A DNA stretch of 64,000 nt from an uncultured Formosa sp. (GCA_902516685.1 CABXZJ010000002.1:1-64000), one strand, 5' to 3'. Positions 27,778-35,111 are shown, counted from the first letter of the stretch. Program-made: numbers and translations. The notes: generated by a model not told the origin, from the letters alone.

Positions 27778-28033
27778 AATTAACAGGTTCTTTAGCTTCT
27801 GCAATTGGCTGCCTATTTATGTAGCTATGGTAATTATTGTTCCCCCTGTAATTGAATTTTCCTATTTAGGTAGAGCCAGTAAATCACCAGTTGAGACTTT
27901 TTTTGATGTTAATAATTCAGATTATGTAATGCGTTTTTTATATTCATATCCAATTATAATTCCAGTTTTAATTGTGATATTTCTGTTTGGCATATTAAAG
28001 GATAAACTCTTCAAAGGATATAAGTCTGATTAG
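27770..28033 (+). CDS. Small membrane protein, function unknown
   Basis: An 87-aa protein starting at ATG 27770 (MNKINRFFSF), chosen over upstream in-frame starts because the sequence before it is explained by the broken upstream gene. Two membrane helices: WLPIYVAMVIIVPPVIEF and PIIIPVLIVIFLFGILK, separated by ~35 polar residues. No known family. It overlaps the preceding broken gene by 8 bases, as is usual in operons. Confidence 0.55.
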   Translation: MNKINRFFSFCNWLPIYVAMVIIVPPVIEFSYLGRASKSPVETFFDVNNSDYVMRFLYSYPIIIPVLIVIFLFGILKDKLFKGYKSD

Positions 28034-28101
28034 ATATAATCCTTATTTAAAAAGCCACTCAATCAAGAATTTTTTCATTTAAAAAATAGTCAAAAATGCA
28101 G

Positions 28102-28126
28102 ATTTGGTATAATTTCATTAGCTTTG
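28102..28126 (+). promoter_or_regulatory. Repeated promoter block, copy 1
   Basis: A block reading ATTTGGTATAATTTCATTAG followed by CTTTG. It contains TAGCTTTG (TAnnTTTG) and lies 25 bases before the lipoprotein ATG at 28152. Nearly the same 25 bases recur at 28673 and 34568, each upstream of a different gene. Confidence 0.6.
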
Positions 28127-28151
28127 TAAAACAACTTACAAAACTATCAAA

Positions 28152-28640
28152 ATGAAAAAATTGCTCTTAATTCCAATACTACTAATCTTTGCTTGTGGTA
28201 GTGATGAAGGTAATAATGACTACAACAACAACAACAATAATAATGATGATACAACCCAACTTTTTTTAGAAAAATACGATGGTGTCATGTGGGGTGACCA
28301 CGATAATGACTCAAGTGCTGCATTTTGGATAACTTTTAATTCTATTAGCGTGACTACTTGGAACAGATACGATGCTTTAGAAATCTGTGATGTGTTTACT
28401 GCCGTATGGGGTGAAGCTGATTCTGAAGGAGATATAAGCACTATTCAAGAACAAACTGAAGATAGTTTAGTCGTAGCTGTAACTTGTGAAGATGATTGTG
28501 AAGGTTTTGAGGATTATACATTGACAATTAATGTTTCAGCTAATGGAAATACAATGACATTAGTTGATTCTGACTATCCTGATGAAATAGAAATATTTTT
28601 TAGAGATAATGAGGTTACTAATCCACCTGATGGGTGTTAG
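28152..28640 (+). CDS. Lipoprotein with FLEKYDGVMW motif, function unknown
   Basis: A 162-aa lipoprotein (MKKLLLIPILLIFAC, lipobox IFAC) with an Asp/Asn-rich linker (EGNNDYNNNNNNNDDT) and a beta-rich domain opening with FLEKYDGVMW and containing four spaced Cys (EICDVF, VTCEDDCEGF, PPDGC) that may form disulfides. It resembles the broken gene at 25700, so the region holds at least two members of this family. The lipid anchor places it at the periplasmic face or outer membrane. No enzyme motif seen. Confidence 0.75.
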   Translation: MKKLLLIPILLIFACGSDEGNNDYNNNNNNNDDTTQLFLEKYDGVMWGDHDNDSSAAFWITFNSISVTTWNRYDALEICDVFTAVWGEADSEGDISTIQEQTEDSLVVAVTCEDDCEGFEDYTLTINVSANGNTMTLVDSDYPDEIEIFFRDNEVTNPPDGC

Positions 28641-28672
28641 TCATATAGGCCTTAAATCAAAGCATAATTTAA

Positions 28673-28697
28673 ATTTGGTATAATTTCATTAGTTTTA
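28673..28697 (+). promoter_or_regulatory. Repeated promoter block, copy 2
   Basis: Matches the 28102 block over ~22 of 25 bases, but the -7 element is TAGTTTTA rather than TAnnTTTG. It lies 28 bases upstream of the ATG at 28726. Confidence 0.5.
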
Positions 28698-28725
28698 AGA
28701 AATAACATAAAACTTAATAAATTAA

Positions 28726-29013
28726 ATGTTTTTTAATTCTATTTTAATATTCATTAAATCATATTTTTTACAAGCTTTATTGTCAGTAGTTGCATATGTT
28801 TCATTTGAGAATGCATATTATTTAGGTAAAAGGACTTTTTCAGTAGATGGTAAACACTCTAAGTATCCTCTTGATTTTGAAGGGGAACAAATCGGTACCG
28901 ATGTTGCAGTTTCAACTGGATTTGATGGTGGTTCATTAGGGATGGGAATGATATGTTGCGTTTGTATAATAATGATTGTTTGGATTGAAATTCATAAAAA
29001 ATCTAAACCATAG
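28726..29013 (+). CDS. Small membrane protein ending inside an integrase-derived repeat
   Basis: A 95-aa protein with hydrophobic segments at residues ~3-26 and ~72-88 and a Gly-rich polar middle. No family recognised. Its last codons and stop (TCT AAA CCA TAG) fall within the antisense copy of the integrase 3' end (29003-29067), so the repeat supplies the C-terminus. It is preceded by a repeated promoter block. Certainty that it is expressed is moderate. Confidence 0.5.
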   Translation: MFFNSILIFIKSYFLQALLSVVAYVSFENAYYLGKRTFSVDGKHSKYPLDFEGEQIGTDVAVSTGFDGGSLGMGMICCVCIIMIVWIEIHKKSKP

Positions 29014-29067
29014 GCAAATCTTCCTCTTTAGTTCTGCTATTTCTAAACCTTTTAAGTTGGTTGAAAT
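29003..29067 (-). pseudogene. Detached integrase 3' end, fragment 1
   Basis: Read on the minus strand it encodes STNLKGLEIAEL, then (after a one-base deletion) a version of the final EEDxPMV-stop of the recombinase at 36980. No other part of an integrase gene is nearby. Confidence 0.7.
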
Positions 29068-29116
29068 TACATTTTGTTCAGAATGTTTTATTATATTTAA
29101 AAATAAATTTTATAAT

Positions 29117-29641
29117 ATGAAACAAACAATTTTTGCAGCAGTAGTAGCCTTTGTATTAGCTTCATGCAATTATAACAACGAGGGTGAGGTTGCAACTAAA
29201 GCAATCGGATACGAAATTGAAGATAACGGTAACAAATTGCCCTTATATTCAGGGGATATGTCTAACCTTGCAGTGTGGGAAGAATATATTGAAGCTCACA
29301 ATAGTCGTAATTTAGATGTAATCAAAAGTTTAAATGCTGAGGAAAATTTTGAAGTTTATGGTCCCAAAGGGGAATTTATTCAGGGGAGTGATGCACACTT
29401 AGAGTTCTTAGAAAATTGGTTCACACAAGCAAACCCAAAGTGGAAGACGAACTATCTTATTGAAAATGAGTTTACAAATTCAAATGGAGAATTACGCCAA
29501 TGGGTTACTTCTGGTCACCAATTAACTTTAATAGTAGAGGGTGAAGAAATCAAACTTAGCCAAGTTCACGACGCGTTAATTTCAAATGGTAAAGTTCAAA
29601 TGTTTTACGTTACAGAGCGAGTACTTGCTGAGGGAGAATAA
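29117..29641 (+). CDS. Lipoprotein with NTF2/SnoaL-like domain
   Basis: A 174-aa lipoprotein starting at ATG 29117 (MKQTIFAAVVAFVLASC). The in-frame extension upstream runs through the integrase-derived repeat and is discounted. The mature part (WEEYIEAHNSRNLDVIKSLNAEENFEVYGPKGEFIQGSDAHLEFLENWF ... QLTLIVEGEEIKLSQVHDALIS) fits the cone-shaped NTF2-like fold. Such proteins are often ligand-binding or of unknown role. A terminator follows at 29710. A second, secreted NTF2-like protein is encoded at 30037 on the other strand. Confidence 0.75.
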   Translation: MKQTIFAAVVAFVLASCNYNNEGEVATKAIGYEIEDNGNKLPLYSGDMSNLAVWEEYIEAHNSRNLDVIKSLNAEENFEVYGPKGEFIQGSDAHLEFLENWFTQANPKWKTNYLIENEFTNSNGELRQWVTSGHQLTLIVEGEEIKLSQVHDALISNGKVQMFYVTERVLAEGE

Positions 29642-29709
29642 AACCCCCTTCAAAGAATATAAAAAATTATCTACATCTTGAGATTTTTGTCAAATAAGTT
29701 TACAGAAAA

Positions 29710-29743
29710 TTAAAAGAGGCTCATATTATTGTGCCTCTTTTGT
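29710..29743 (+). terminator. Intrinsic terminator after the NTF2-like lipoprotein gene
   Basis: AAAAGAGGC and GCCTCTTTT form a 9-bp stem around a loop of about 12 bases, ending in T's; ~70 bases after the stop codon. Confidence 0.8.
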
Positions 29744-29917
29744 AGTACAATTCTTGATTTAAATTAAGTTGATTTTTGCTAGAAATGTTCTGCTAAATAT
29801 ATTCAATTTTAAAATATTTCGAATTTTTTATATATAAATAAGTGATTTAGAAAAAAAATACACTATATTTTTTATGCTTATTTTAAAAATTTAATATAGA
29901 GCAAAAAAAAAAAATTA

Positions 29918-29958
29918 TGTAACACAATTTTATATAATTGTAACACTTATGTGTTACA
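29918..29958. repeat. Three copies of TGTAACAC, two forming a hairpin
   Basis: TGTAACAC occurs at 29918-29925 and 29939-29946 and, inverted as GTGTTACA, at 29951-29958. The last two form a perfect 8-bp palindromic pair around TTAT. It lies in a ~395-bp gap between convergent genes that otherwise holds only terminators and AT-rich sequence. It may be a protein-binding array. Confidence 0.6.
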
Positions 29959-29983
29959 GAATTTTATCTTTTAAGCTTTATTT

Positions 29984-30014
29984 AAAAAAAGCCCCACATT
30001 TCTGTAAAGCTTTT
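29984..30014 (-). terminator. Terminator resembling the tRNA-Asn terminator (third copy)
   Basis: On the minus strand AAAGC-TTTACA-GAAA-TGTGGG-GCTTT plus a T-run forms a terminator for the NTF2-like gene at 30037. It matches the terminator part of the 93-bp repeat at 36807/40885 with 2 differences over 31 bases, but without the tRNA portion. Confidence 0.75.
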
Positions 30015-30036
30015 ATTTGTAGTATGATGGTAGATA

Positions 30037-30528
30037 TTAATTATCAAAGTCCGAACTATTAGTTATATGAACTCCACCGTATTCAGCAGGTGAATAATGC
30101 TGAGTTTTTAAAACCCACTTACCCTTTTCTTTGATCCAATTTTGAGTAACCCGTGTTCGATAATCTTGTGATTGCGAACCATTTGCAGCAATACCTTCGT
30201 AGTAGAACCTCACGTACACAACATCATTTGAAATTTCTGAAAATTCTGGATAATATGTATTTAATACGCCTGACTGACCGCTAAGTTTCCATTGATCAGC
30301 AGTTGTTTTAGAAAATGGCTTATGGAAACTACCGTCAGAGTTAGTGTTATAAGTTCCAGATGAACTTTCCATGCTTGCTACAGTATCCCAGTCTTGAATC
30401 TTTCTCGCATCAAAATACTTTTCAAAGGCGATTGAAACTTCTGACTCTGCTTTTGATTGTGCTGACAACTCAAAAATAGTAGTTGAACAAACCAAAATTA
30501 AAAAGGACATATAAATTATTTTTCTCAT
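30037..30528 (-). CDS. Secreted NTF2-like (SnoaL/DUF4440-type) protein
   Basis: A 163-aa protein with a signal peptide (MRKIIYMSFLILVCSTTIFELSAQ) and a mature domain with the SnoaL-like pattern: AFEKYFDARKIQDWDTVASMESSSGTY, then VVYVRFYYEGIA and RVTQNWIKEKGKWVLKTQHYSP. These small cone folds bind ligands or act as simple enzymes; nothing here identifies a substrate. A terminator related to the tRNA-Asn terminator follows the gene. Confidence 0.8.
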   Translation of the reverse strand: MRKIIYMSFLILVCSTTIFELSAQSKAESEVSIAFEKYFDARKIQDWDTVASMESSSGTYNTNSDGSFHKPFSKTTADQWKLSGQSGVLNTYYPEFSEISNDVVYVRFYYEGIAANGSQSQDYRTRVTQNWIKEKGKWVLKTQHYSPAEYGGVHITNSSDFDN

Positions 30529-30608
30529 TTTATTTATTTTTAATTTTAAGTCAATGAAAGTAAGTAAAATTTATATAATTAAGTCATATATTGATGATAA
30601 TAGTTATT

Positions 30609-30983
30609 TCATTTTTTATTTAGTTTTTCAAACTCATGAAATTCTTTTTTACCAAAATACATCTTGCTGACAAGCGAGATGACTTCATCTGTTAAATCTG
30701 CAGCATTTTTTGAAGATAGATTAAAATTAGTACCATCCATACTTATCAATTTATTTTCGCCTGCGTTCAATTCAATTGATGTATAAAAATGATATCTAAT
30801 AACATAATCGAGTGTTAGATTTGTATCATTATAATTTTGTTCAAAAAATGATTTATCAGAAATTGTTGTCTTTAACACCCTGTTGGGTTTTGAAAATTTA
30901 TTACTAAGTCTAAGCGCATTTAACTCAACTTCTTGACTAATAGACACAAGAGGAATAAATAAAAGTAGAATTAACTTTTTCAT
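30609..30983 (-). CDS. Small secreted protein, function unknown
   Basis: A 124-aa protein with a signal peptide (MKKLILLLFIPLVSISQ). The mature part is polar, with no Cys and no recognised domain. Its start codon lies at the edge of the shared leader repeat (30981-31053), and the start of its signal peptide (MKKLILL) resembles that of the esterase at 31504, which carries the same leader in the opposite direction on the other side of tRNA-Ala. Confidence 0.6.
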   Translation of the reverse strand: MKKLILLLFIPLVSISQEVELNALRLSNKFSKPNRVLKTTISDKSFFEQNYNDTNLTLDYVIRYHFYTSIELNAGENKLISMDGTNFNLSSKNAADLTDEVISLVSKMYFGKKEFHEFEKLNKK

Positions 30984-31053
30984 TTATTTAGTTTTATCCC
31001 CACAAGTTAAGAAAACTTTTTATTAGCTCAGTAGCGTTAGCCTGTTGGGAAAA
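30981..31053 (-). repeat. Shared leader repeat, copy 1 (minus orientation)
   Basis: Read on the minus strand: TTTTCCCAACAGGCTAACG, then CTACTGAGCTAATAAAAAG, then CTTAACTTGTGGGGATAAA and the start codon region of the gene at 30983. The same ~70 bases recur at 31434 (plus) and 39007 (minus), and in part at 40756 and 33263. Confidence 0.85.
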
Positions 31054-31080
31054 CAATTAAAAGCTATGTTTAGTTAAATT

Positions 31081-31099
31081 AGTGCCACAAGGGTGCCAA
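31081..31099 (+). repeat. Paired GTGCCA motif next to leader repeat 1
   Basis: AGTGCCACAAGGGTGCCAAA holds two GTGCCA units 11 bases apart. Similar pairs lie next to the other leader repeats and at the integrase gene. Confidence 0.5.
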
Positions 31100-31178
31100 A
31101 CAAATGCTAATAATATTATAAGTTTGTAACAGTATTTTCTTTAATGGCTTTTAACCCTAAGAAGATAAATCAAGTAAT

Positions 31179-31252
31179 GGGGATGTAGCTCAGTTGGCTA
31201 GAGCGCTTGACTGGCAGTCAAGAGGTCGTCGGTTCGAATCCGATCTTCTCCA
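31179..31252 (+). tRNA. tRNA-Ala (anticodon GGC)
   Basis: A full cloverleaf: acceptor GGGGATG with CTTCTCC (one T:T mismatch and a G:T pair), D-arm GCTC-AGTTGGCTA-GAGC, anticodon stem CTTGA/TCAAG with loop CTGGCAG (anticodon GGC), and T-arm with loop TTCGAAT. 74 nt, no encoded CCA. It lies between two inverted copies of the leader repeat. Confidence 0.93.
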
Positions 31253-31285
31253 CAAGTGTCACCGCTACACTAAATAAGTTTAATC

Positions 31286-31310
31286 AAAGCCCACTAAAAG
31301 GTGGGTTTGT
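31286..31310 (+). terminator. Terminator after tRNA-Ala
   Basis: AAAGCCCAC-TAAAAG-GTGGGTTTG: a CCCAC/GTGGG stem with A/T flanks ~35 bases past the tRNA end. Confidence 0.65.
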
Positions 31311-31321
31311 TCTTAAATAGC

Positions 31322-31355
31322 GCTCTATGCCAGTTGTGAAAAGTACCTAAAAGCA
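31322..31355 (-). repeat. 34-bp inverted copy of the sequence flanking tRNA-Asn
   Basis: The reverse complement (TGCTTTTAGG-TACTTTTCAC-AACT...AGAGC) matches 40851-40884 at 30 of 34 positions. The partner ends immediately before the 93-bp tRNA-Asn repeat, tying the tRNA-Ala side and tRNA-Asn side together in inverted orientation. Confidence 0.7.
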
Positions 31356-31433
31356 CTTTTCCCTAAATACTTAAGAACACTTTAAATTTACTAAAAAACT
31401 GACAGACTTTTGACAGACATTAGCTTTTAGTTA

Positions 31434-31506
31434 TTTTCCCAACATGCTAACGCTACTGAGCTAATAAAAAGTTTTCCTAACTTGTGGGGGTAATCCTAAC
31501 TAAATG
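31434..31506 (+). repeat. Shared leader repeat, copy 2 (plus orientation)
   Basis: TTTTCCCAACATGCTAACG, CTACTGAGCTAATAAAAAG, CCTAACTTGTGGGGGTAATC, ending at the ATG of the esterase at 31504. It is an inverted copy of 30981-31053 with few differences. It is preceded by a GACAGACTTTTGACAGACA direct repeat at 31401-31419. Confidence 0.85.
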
Positions 31507-32658
31507 AAAAAACTAATCTTATTATTATGCTTACCTTATTTAGGTTTATCACAACAATTAACTACTGAAAATATTTTCTATGATGGAAGTAATAGAGAAT
31601 ATATAATATATGTACCTCAAACTTATACGCCAACAAGTTCTACTCCAGTATTATTTGCTTTTCACGGAGGCTCAGGATATGCAAATGATTTTATGAACTA
31701 TGAAGCGGATTTTAGATTAATTTCTGATACCGCAGGCTTTATTTTGGTATATCCTCAAGCACTAGCAGATCCTGGCGATGGGGGGTCTACTAATTGGATG
31801 CATAAAGAACCTACCAATCATGATGACATCTATTTTATTGAAGCAATCATAGATGAATTATCGTTAATGTATTCTATTGATAATAGTAGAGTATATGCTT
31901 GTGGTTATTCTTTAGGAGGTATGTTCTCTTATGAATTAGCATGTAGACTAAATCATCGAATTGCAGCAATTGGATCAGTTGCAGGAGCTGCATTTGTTGG
32001 GGCTTTCTATAATTGCAACTTATCACACCCTACAGCTGTTCTTAGCATCCCTGGAACGAATGATGAGATACATCCTTATAATGGTTTAGATGGTGGGTTT
32101 TACTCAGTTGCAGATATAAATAATTATTGGGCAACTTATAATAATACCGATTTAACGCCATTAGTTGTCCAATTACCTGATATTAATACTTCAGATGGCA
32201 GTACAGTAGAACGTTATTCTTGGATGAATGGAGATGGATGTGTGTCTGTTGAAGAATTAAAAATTATTAACGGTGGACATGACTGGCCATCTCCTTTAAG
32301 TTTTTGGGCAAATCAAGATATTAATGCTTCAGATGAAATTTGGAATTTTGTTTCTAGATTTGATATAAATGGATTAATTGATTGTAATACTGCAAGTAAT
32401 AATGAAATTAATAATTTTGAATTTGAAATTTACCCAAATCCTGTGATTGACATAATTAATTTAACCTTTGAAAATAATTTTGAAAGTATGTTTAAAATTG
32501 AAATTTATGACACTTTAGGTAGATTAAGTTATACACAAAATAAATTTTCAACAGCAAATAAATTATCCTTAAATATTTCAGAATTGGAAAGGGGAATCTA
32601 CATCTTAAAATTATATAACAACAACAATATTTCTGTTAAGAGGATTATTAAAAAATAA
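31504..32658 (+). CDS. Secreted esterase (PHB depolymerase-like) with T9SS sorting domain, paralogue
   Basis: A 384-aa alpha/beta hydrolase with a signal peptide (MKKLILLLCLPYLGLSQ). It has FHGGSGYA, CGYSLGGMFSYELACRL with the nucleophile Ser, and the His motif NGGHDWPS. It is closely similar to the protein at 26279 through the catalytic domain (for example DDIYFIEAIID and RVYACGYS). The C-terminal ~75 residues are a type A T9SS domain (FEIYPNPVIDIINLTF ... ERGIYILKLYN). The leader repeat ends at its ATG. The stop is followed at once by the ATG of an SGNH hydrolase gene, so the two are probably co-expressed. Confidence 0.9.
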   Translation: MKKLILLLCLPYLGLSQQLTTENIFYDGSNREYIIYVPQTYTPTSSTPVLFAFHGGSGYANDFMNYEADFRLISDTAGFILVYPQALADPGDGGSTNWMHKEPTNHDDIYFIEAIIDELSLMYSIDNSRVYACGYSLGGMFSYELACRLNHRIAAIGSVAGAAFVGAFYNCNLSHPTAVLSIPGTNDEIHPYNGLDGGFYSVADINNYWATYNNTDLTPLVVQLPDINTSDGSTVERYSWMNGDGCVSVEELKIINGGHDWPSPLSFWANQDINASDEIWNFVSRFDINGLIDCNTASNNEINNFEFEIYPNPVIDIINLTFENNFESMFKIEIYDTLGRLSYTQNKFSTANKLSLNISELERGIYILKLYNNNNISVKRIIKK

Positions 32659-33267
32659 ATGAAAAAACTACTCTTACTCTCCGCTTTATTAATCTTCTCT
32701 TGTTCAAGTGATGATTCTCCTCTTAAAGTTAGTACCATAGGAGATAGTAGATTTTCATGGAGTTATGGAGATGACTTGAGATTGCATATGAATTCTAAAG
32801 GAGACTTCGAGTTTATTGGTTCATTAACAGATAAAAACGGATTCAATCACGATTCTAAGGGAGGGGATAATCCTCAAGAGTTATTAGACAGACTACACTT
32901 GATACCTACTACAGCGGATGTTTATGTCATTATGTTTGGAACAAATGATTCTTGGAGACCTTCAACACAAATTCCTTTTGTTACACTGAAACACGTTATA
33001 AATACTCTTTTACAATATGGAGACATATTATATTTAAAGCAAAGCCCAAGAACTGATGTAGGAGAAGCTTTTTGTGTAGAGTTAGATAGTATGATTGTGA
33101 ATGAGTTTAAAGTTATTAAGGGGTTCGACTATATAGATGTTCGTTCTAAATTTATGGTTAACGATTCTTTAAATACAGACTTACTTATTGACCACGTACA
33201 CCCTAGTGAGAAAGGTATTAAAATAATAGCTGAAATTTTAACCAAAAAATTGCTTCACAAACTGTAA
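32659..33267 (+). CDS. SGNH/GDSL hydrolase, lipoprotein
   Basis: A 202-aa lipoprotein (MKKLLLLSALLIFSC, lipobox IFSC). SGNH blocks: GDSRFSW (nucleophile Ser, block I), a Gly in the KGGDNPQ area, MFGTNDSW (block III, Asn), and DHVHPSEKG (block V, Asp and His). It probably cleaves an acyl ester on a carbohydrate or lipid outside the cytoplasm. It starts directly after the T9SS esterase stop, suggesting the two esterases act on one substrate. The first ~40 bases of the gene are almost identical to those of the unrelated genes at 35876 and 39009. Confidence 0.87.
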   Translation: MKKLLLLSALLIFSCSSDDSPLKVSTIGDSRFSWSYGDDLRLHMNSKGDFEFIGSLTDKNGFNHDSKGGDNPQELLDRLHLIPTTADVYVIMFGTNDSWRPSTQIPFVTLKHVINTLLQYGDILYLKQSPRTDVGEAFCVELDSMIVNEFKVIKGFDYIDVRSKFMVNDSLNTDLLIDHVHPSEKGIKIIAEILTKKLLHKL

Positions 33268-33280
33268 TCCTAACTAAATG
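33263..33280 (+). repeat. Partial leader repeat
   Basis: GTAATCCTAACTAAATG repeats the last bases of leader copy 2 up to the ATG, but here the ATG opens only a 25-codon frame (33278-33355) that ends exactly where the convergent HNH gene ends. Probably the scar of a replaced gene. Confidence 0.5.
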
Positions 33281-33355
33281 CACTATGGTTTTTTTCAGAT
33301 TACAGAGCAGATAAAAGAGATGTCTAAGTGCGTTGTATTGGTTAAAGTAAAATAA

Positions 33356-33658
33356 TTATTTGTGTATTTTTTGGTGACAATTTCTACATATTGAAACCAA
33401 CCATTTGATAGGTTCTTTTCCAATATTCCTACGAGCATACTTTTTATGATGAACCTCTGTTGCTTTGTTTCCACAGTATTGACAAGTCCAATTATCTCTT
33501 TTTAGAACTACGTATCTTTTTCTTTTCCAAGCATCAGTCTTTAAATACTTCCTGTAGTATTCTTTTCTTCTTTTCCGTTTGACATTAAAGGCCCATCTCT
33601 TTAGAAGAATTAGACCTATAATTATTAAAATCCAAATAAAAAATATGAAGATGTCCAT
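33356..33658 (-). CDS. HNH endonuclease with N-terminal membrane helix
   Basis: A 100-aa protein. Residues ~3-20 (IFIFFIWILIIIGLILLK) form a membrane helix, followed by a basic stretch (RRKEYYRKYLKTDAWKRKR) and a full HNH core: CQYCGNKATEVHHKKYARR, then SICRNCHQKIHK, with two CxxC pairs and the HH motif. HNH proteins usually nick or cut DNA. The start codon and first codons lie in a sequence that also follows the integrase fragment at 38376, where the same opening (MDIF) is cut off after eight codons. An ancestral integrase-HNH gene pair is therefore likely. Confidence 0.85.
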   Translation of the reverse strand: MDIFIFFIWILIIIGLILLKRWAFNVKRKRRKEYYRKYLKTDAWKRKRYVVLKRDNWTCQYCGNKATEVHHKKYARRNIGKEPIKWLVSICRNCHQKIHK

Positions 33659-33680
33659 ATATGCAATTTATTAAATAATC

Positions 33681-33749
33681 CTAAACCATAGGGATATCTT
33701 CTTCTTTCAGCTCTGCAATTTCTAAACCACGCAAGTAGGTTAATTTAAA
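33681..33749 (-). pseudogene. Detached integrase 3' end, fragment 2
   Basis: On the minus strand it encodes LTYLRGLEIAELKEEDIPMV-stop, nearly identical to the end of the recombinase at 36980, starting at the nucleophile Tyr. It lies just upstream of the HNH gene in the same orientation. Confidence 0.85.
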
Positions 33750-33841
33750 TTTAAACTTTGCTTAACGTATAGCAAACTTTTTTGTGTTATTTTTGAGTAA
33801 TTAATTAAAAACAATTAATATTGTTCTTCTAAAAATCTATA

Positions 33842-34534
33842 ATGAGAAAATATATATACATTTTAACAATTTTATTTTCATTTTCTATATCTGCTCAGGA
33901 AGGATTCTGGTATGATGTTCTTCTAGAAGTTGAAGGTGAGGACACAAATGAATTTGAAAAAACAGTGGATGAATTTTATTCATCATTGGATTTCCCTGAT
34001 GATGTAGCTCTTGCATTTTCTAGAATCCAAATTAAAGGGCAAGGCTTTGAAGAAACTCATATTTTAAGTTTTCTAAGCCCTTCCTCTGAATCATTAGCTA
34101 ATTTTTTATCTACACTAAGTGGTTCAGAATGGGAAAATTATGTGGAGAAGGTAAGACCTTATATAGATAATGTAAGAAGATCAGCGGGTATAGTTACCAA
34201 AGCTTACAATCAAGAAGATGTTGATCCAATTGGTCAAGCGTGGCTATTTAAAGTTAAAAGTAAAGATGCTCCTGCTTTTTATAAAGAATACACTAAAGTT
34301 ATGGAGGTTATTGATTTTCCAGGATTTTCTGGAACAGGGCAAATAACTCACGGCATGAGTGATGGAGAAAGTCATTTTATATATGCTACTTACGATGACC
34401 TAAACTCTGCATTCACATTTGGTCCTAAAAATGATTTAGAGGCAAAAGCCTTTACAAACTTTTTTGAAGCAACTGCTGAGTTTGCTGAATTCAGTCAAAC
34501 CTTTACTAGAGTTTTAATTAAAGAATACAACTAA
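33842..34534 (+). CDS. Secreted protein, function unknown
   Basis: A 230-aa protein with a signal peptide (MRKYIYILTILFSFSISAQ). The mature part seems to contain two related halves, each starting with a beta-strand and helix (WYDVLLEVEGEDTNEFEKTVDEFYSSLDFP and AWLFKVKSKDAPAFYKEYTKVMEVIDFP), suggesting a duplicated ferredoxin-like domain. No enzyme motif seen. Its stop codon lies in the integrase-derived repeat that begins at 34531. Confidence 0.7.
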   Translation: MRKYIYILTILFSFSISAQEGFWYDVLLEVEGEDTNEFEKTVDEFYSSLDFPDDVALAFSRIQIKGQGFEETHILSFLSPSSESLANFLSTLSGSEWENYVEKVRPYIDNVRRSAGIVTKAYNQEDVDPIGQAWLFKVKSKDAPAFYKEYTKVMEVIDFPGFSGTGQITHGMSDGESHFIYATYDDLNSAFTFGPKNDLEAKAFTNFFEATAEFAEFSQTFTRVLIKEYN

Positions 34535-34570
34535 GCTATAGGAATATCTTCCTCTTTCAGTTCTACTATT
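34531..34570 (-). pseudogene. Detached integrase 3' end, fragment 3 (short)
   Basis: On the minus strand it encodes IVELKEEDIPIA, matching the last codons of the recombinase. It begins exactly at the stop codon of the gene at 33842 and runs into the third promoter block. Confidence 0.65.
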
Positions 34571-34592
34571 TGGTATAATTTTATTAGTTTTG
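34568..34592 (+). promoter_or_regulatory. Repeated promoter block, copy 3
   Basis: ATTTGGTATAATTTTATTAG then TTTTG, with TAGTTTTG as the -7 element, 23 bases before the ATG at 34615. It matches the 28102 block at all but two bases. Confidence 0.6.
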
Positions 34593-34614
34593 TTTTACAA
34601 CTAATAAAAAAGTT

Positions 34615-34950
34615 ATGTATACAAAAAAAGATTATTGGACTCAGATTTTAATAGCATATTTGTTTTTGGCAATTGGACTTGTAATTGTATCTCAATTTTT
34701 GGGTAAAGGCTATAGTCTTTTTGCATTTCCTTTTTTAGGCTTGGCTATGGTGTGGATCTTTAAAGCTGTAAAAATATTTCGTTCACTAGAGGATAAGAAT
34801 GTTTATCCCAAAAAATTTACCTTTTTAAATCGTTGGGCACAGTGGAGTCTTGACTCCAAGCGATTTAAGTATGTGTTTTTAATTTCAATTTTGATAGGTG
34901 GTATAATTGGGTTTTTAATAACCAGTCAACTTTATCCAACACTTTTTTAA
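34615..34950 (+). CDS. Membrane protein, function unknown
   Basis: A 111-aa protein with three hydrophobic segments: residues ~10-28 (ILIAYLFLAIGLVIVSQF), ~34-52 (LFAFPFLGLAMVWIFKAV) and ~85-105 (YVFLISILIGGIIGFLITSQL). No family recognised. It is expressed from the third copy of the repeated promoter block. Confidence 0.6.
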   Translation: MYTKKDYWTQILIAYLFLAIGLVIVSQFLGKGYSLFAFPFLGLAMVWIFKAVKIFRSLEDKNVYPKKFTFLNRWAQWSLDSKRFKYVFLISILIGGIIGFLITSQLYPTLF

Positions 34951-34991
34951 GCGTAACAATTAACCTAAGGCAATTAAAATTTAGATAATGA

Positions 34992-35111
34992 AAAACTCAA
35001 AAAATACAATTTAATAATGACAGTTATGAGTTAGTTAAGGTTTCAGCTGAAGAAATTGCTAAACACAAAAAAAGAATTGTAGGAGAAGCAATAATTCAAT
35101 TGTTAGATTAA
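34992..35111 (+). pseudogene. Remnant of a small coding sequence without a start
   Basis: A 39-codon frame without a start codon reads as a plausible C-terminus (FNNDSYELVKVSAEEIAKHK then RIVGEAIIQLLD-stop). It is preceded by a stop codon. Probably the tail of a lost gene; no family recognised. Confidence 0.3.

Noticed and set aside
28976..29116. An N-terminal extension of the NTF2-like lipoprotein
   Set aside because: The lipoprotein signal begins at 29117; the upstream part is the antisense integrase-end repeat and AT-rich leader.
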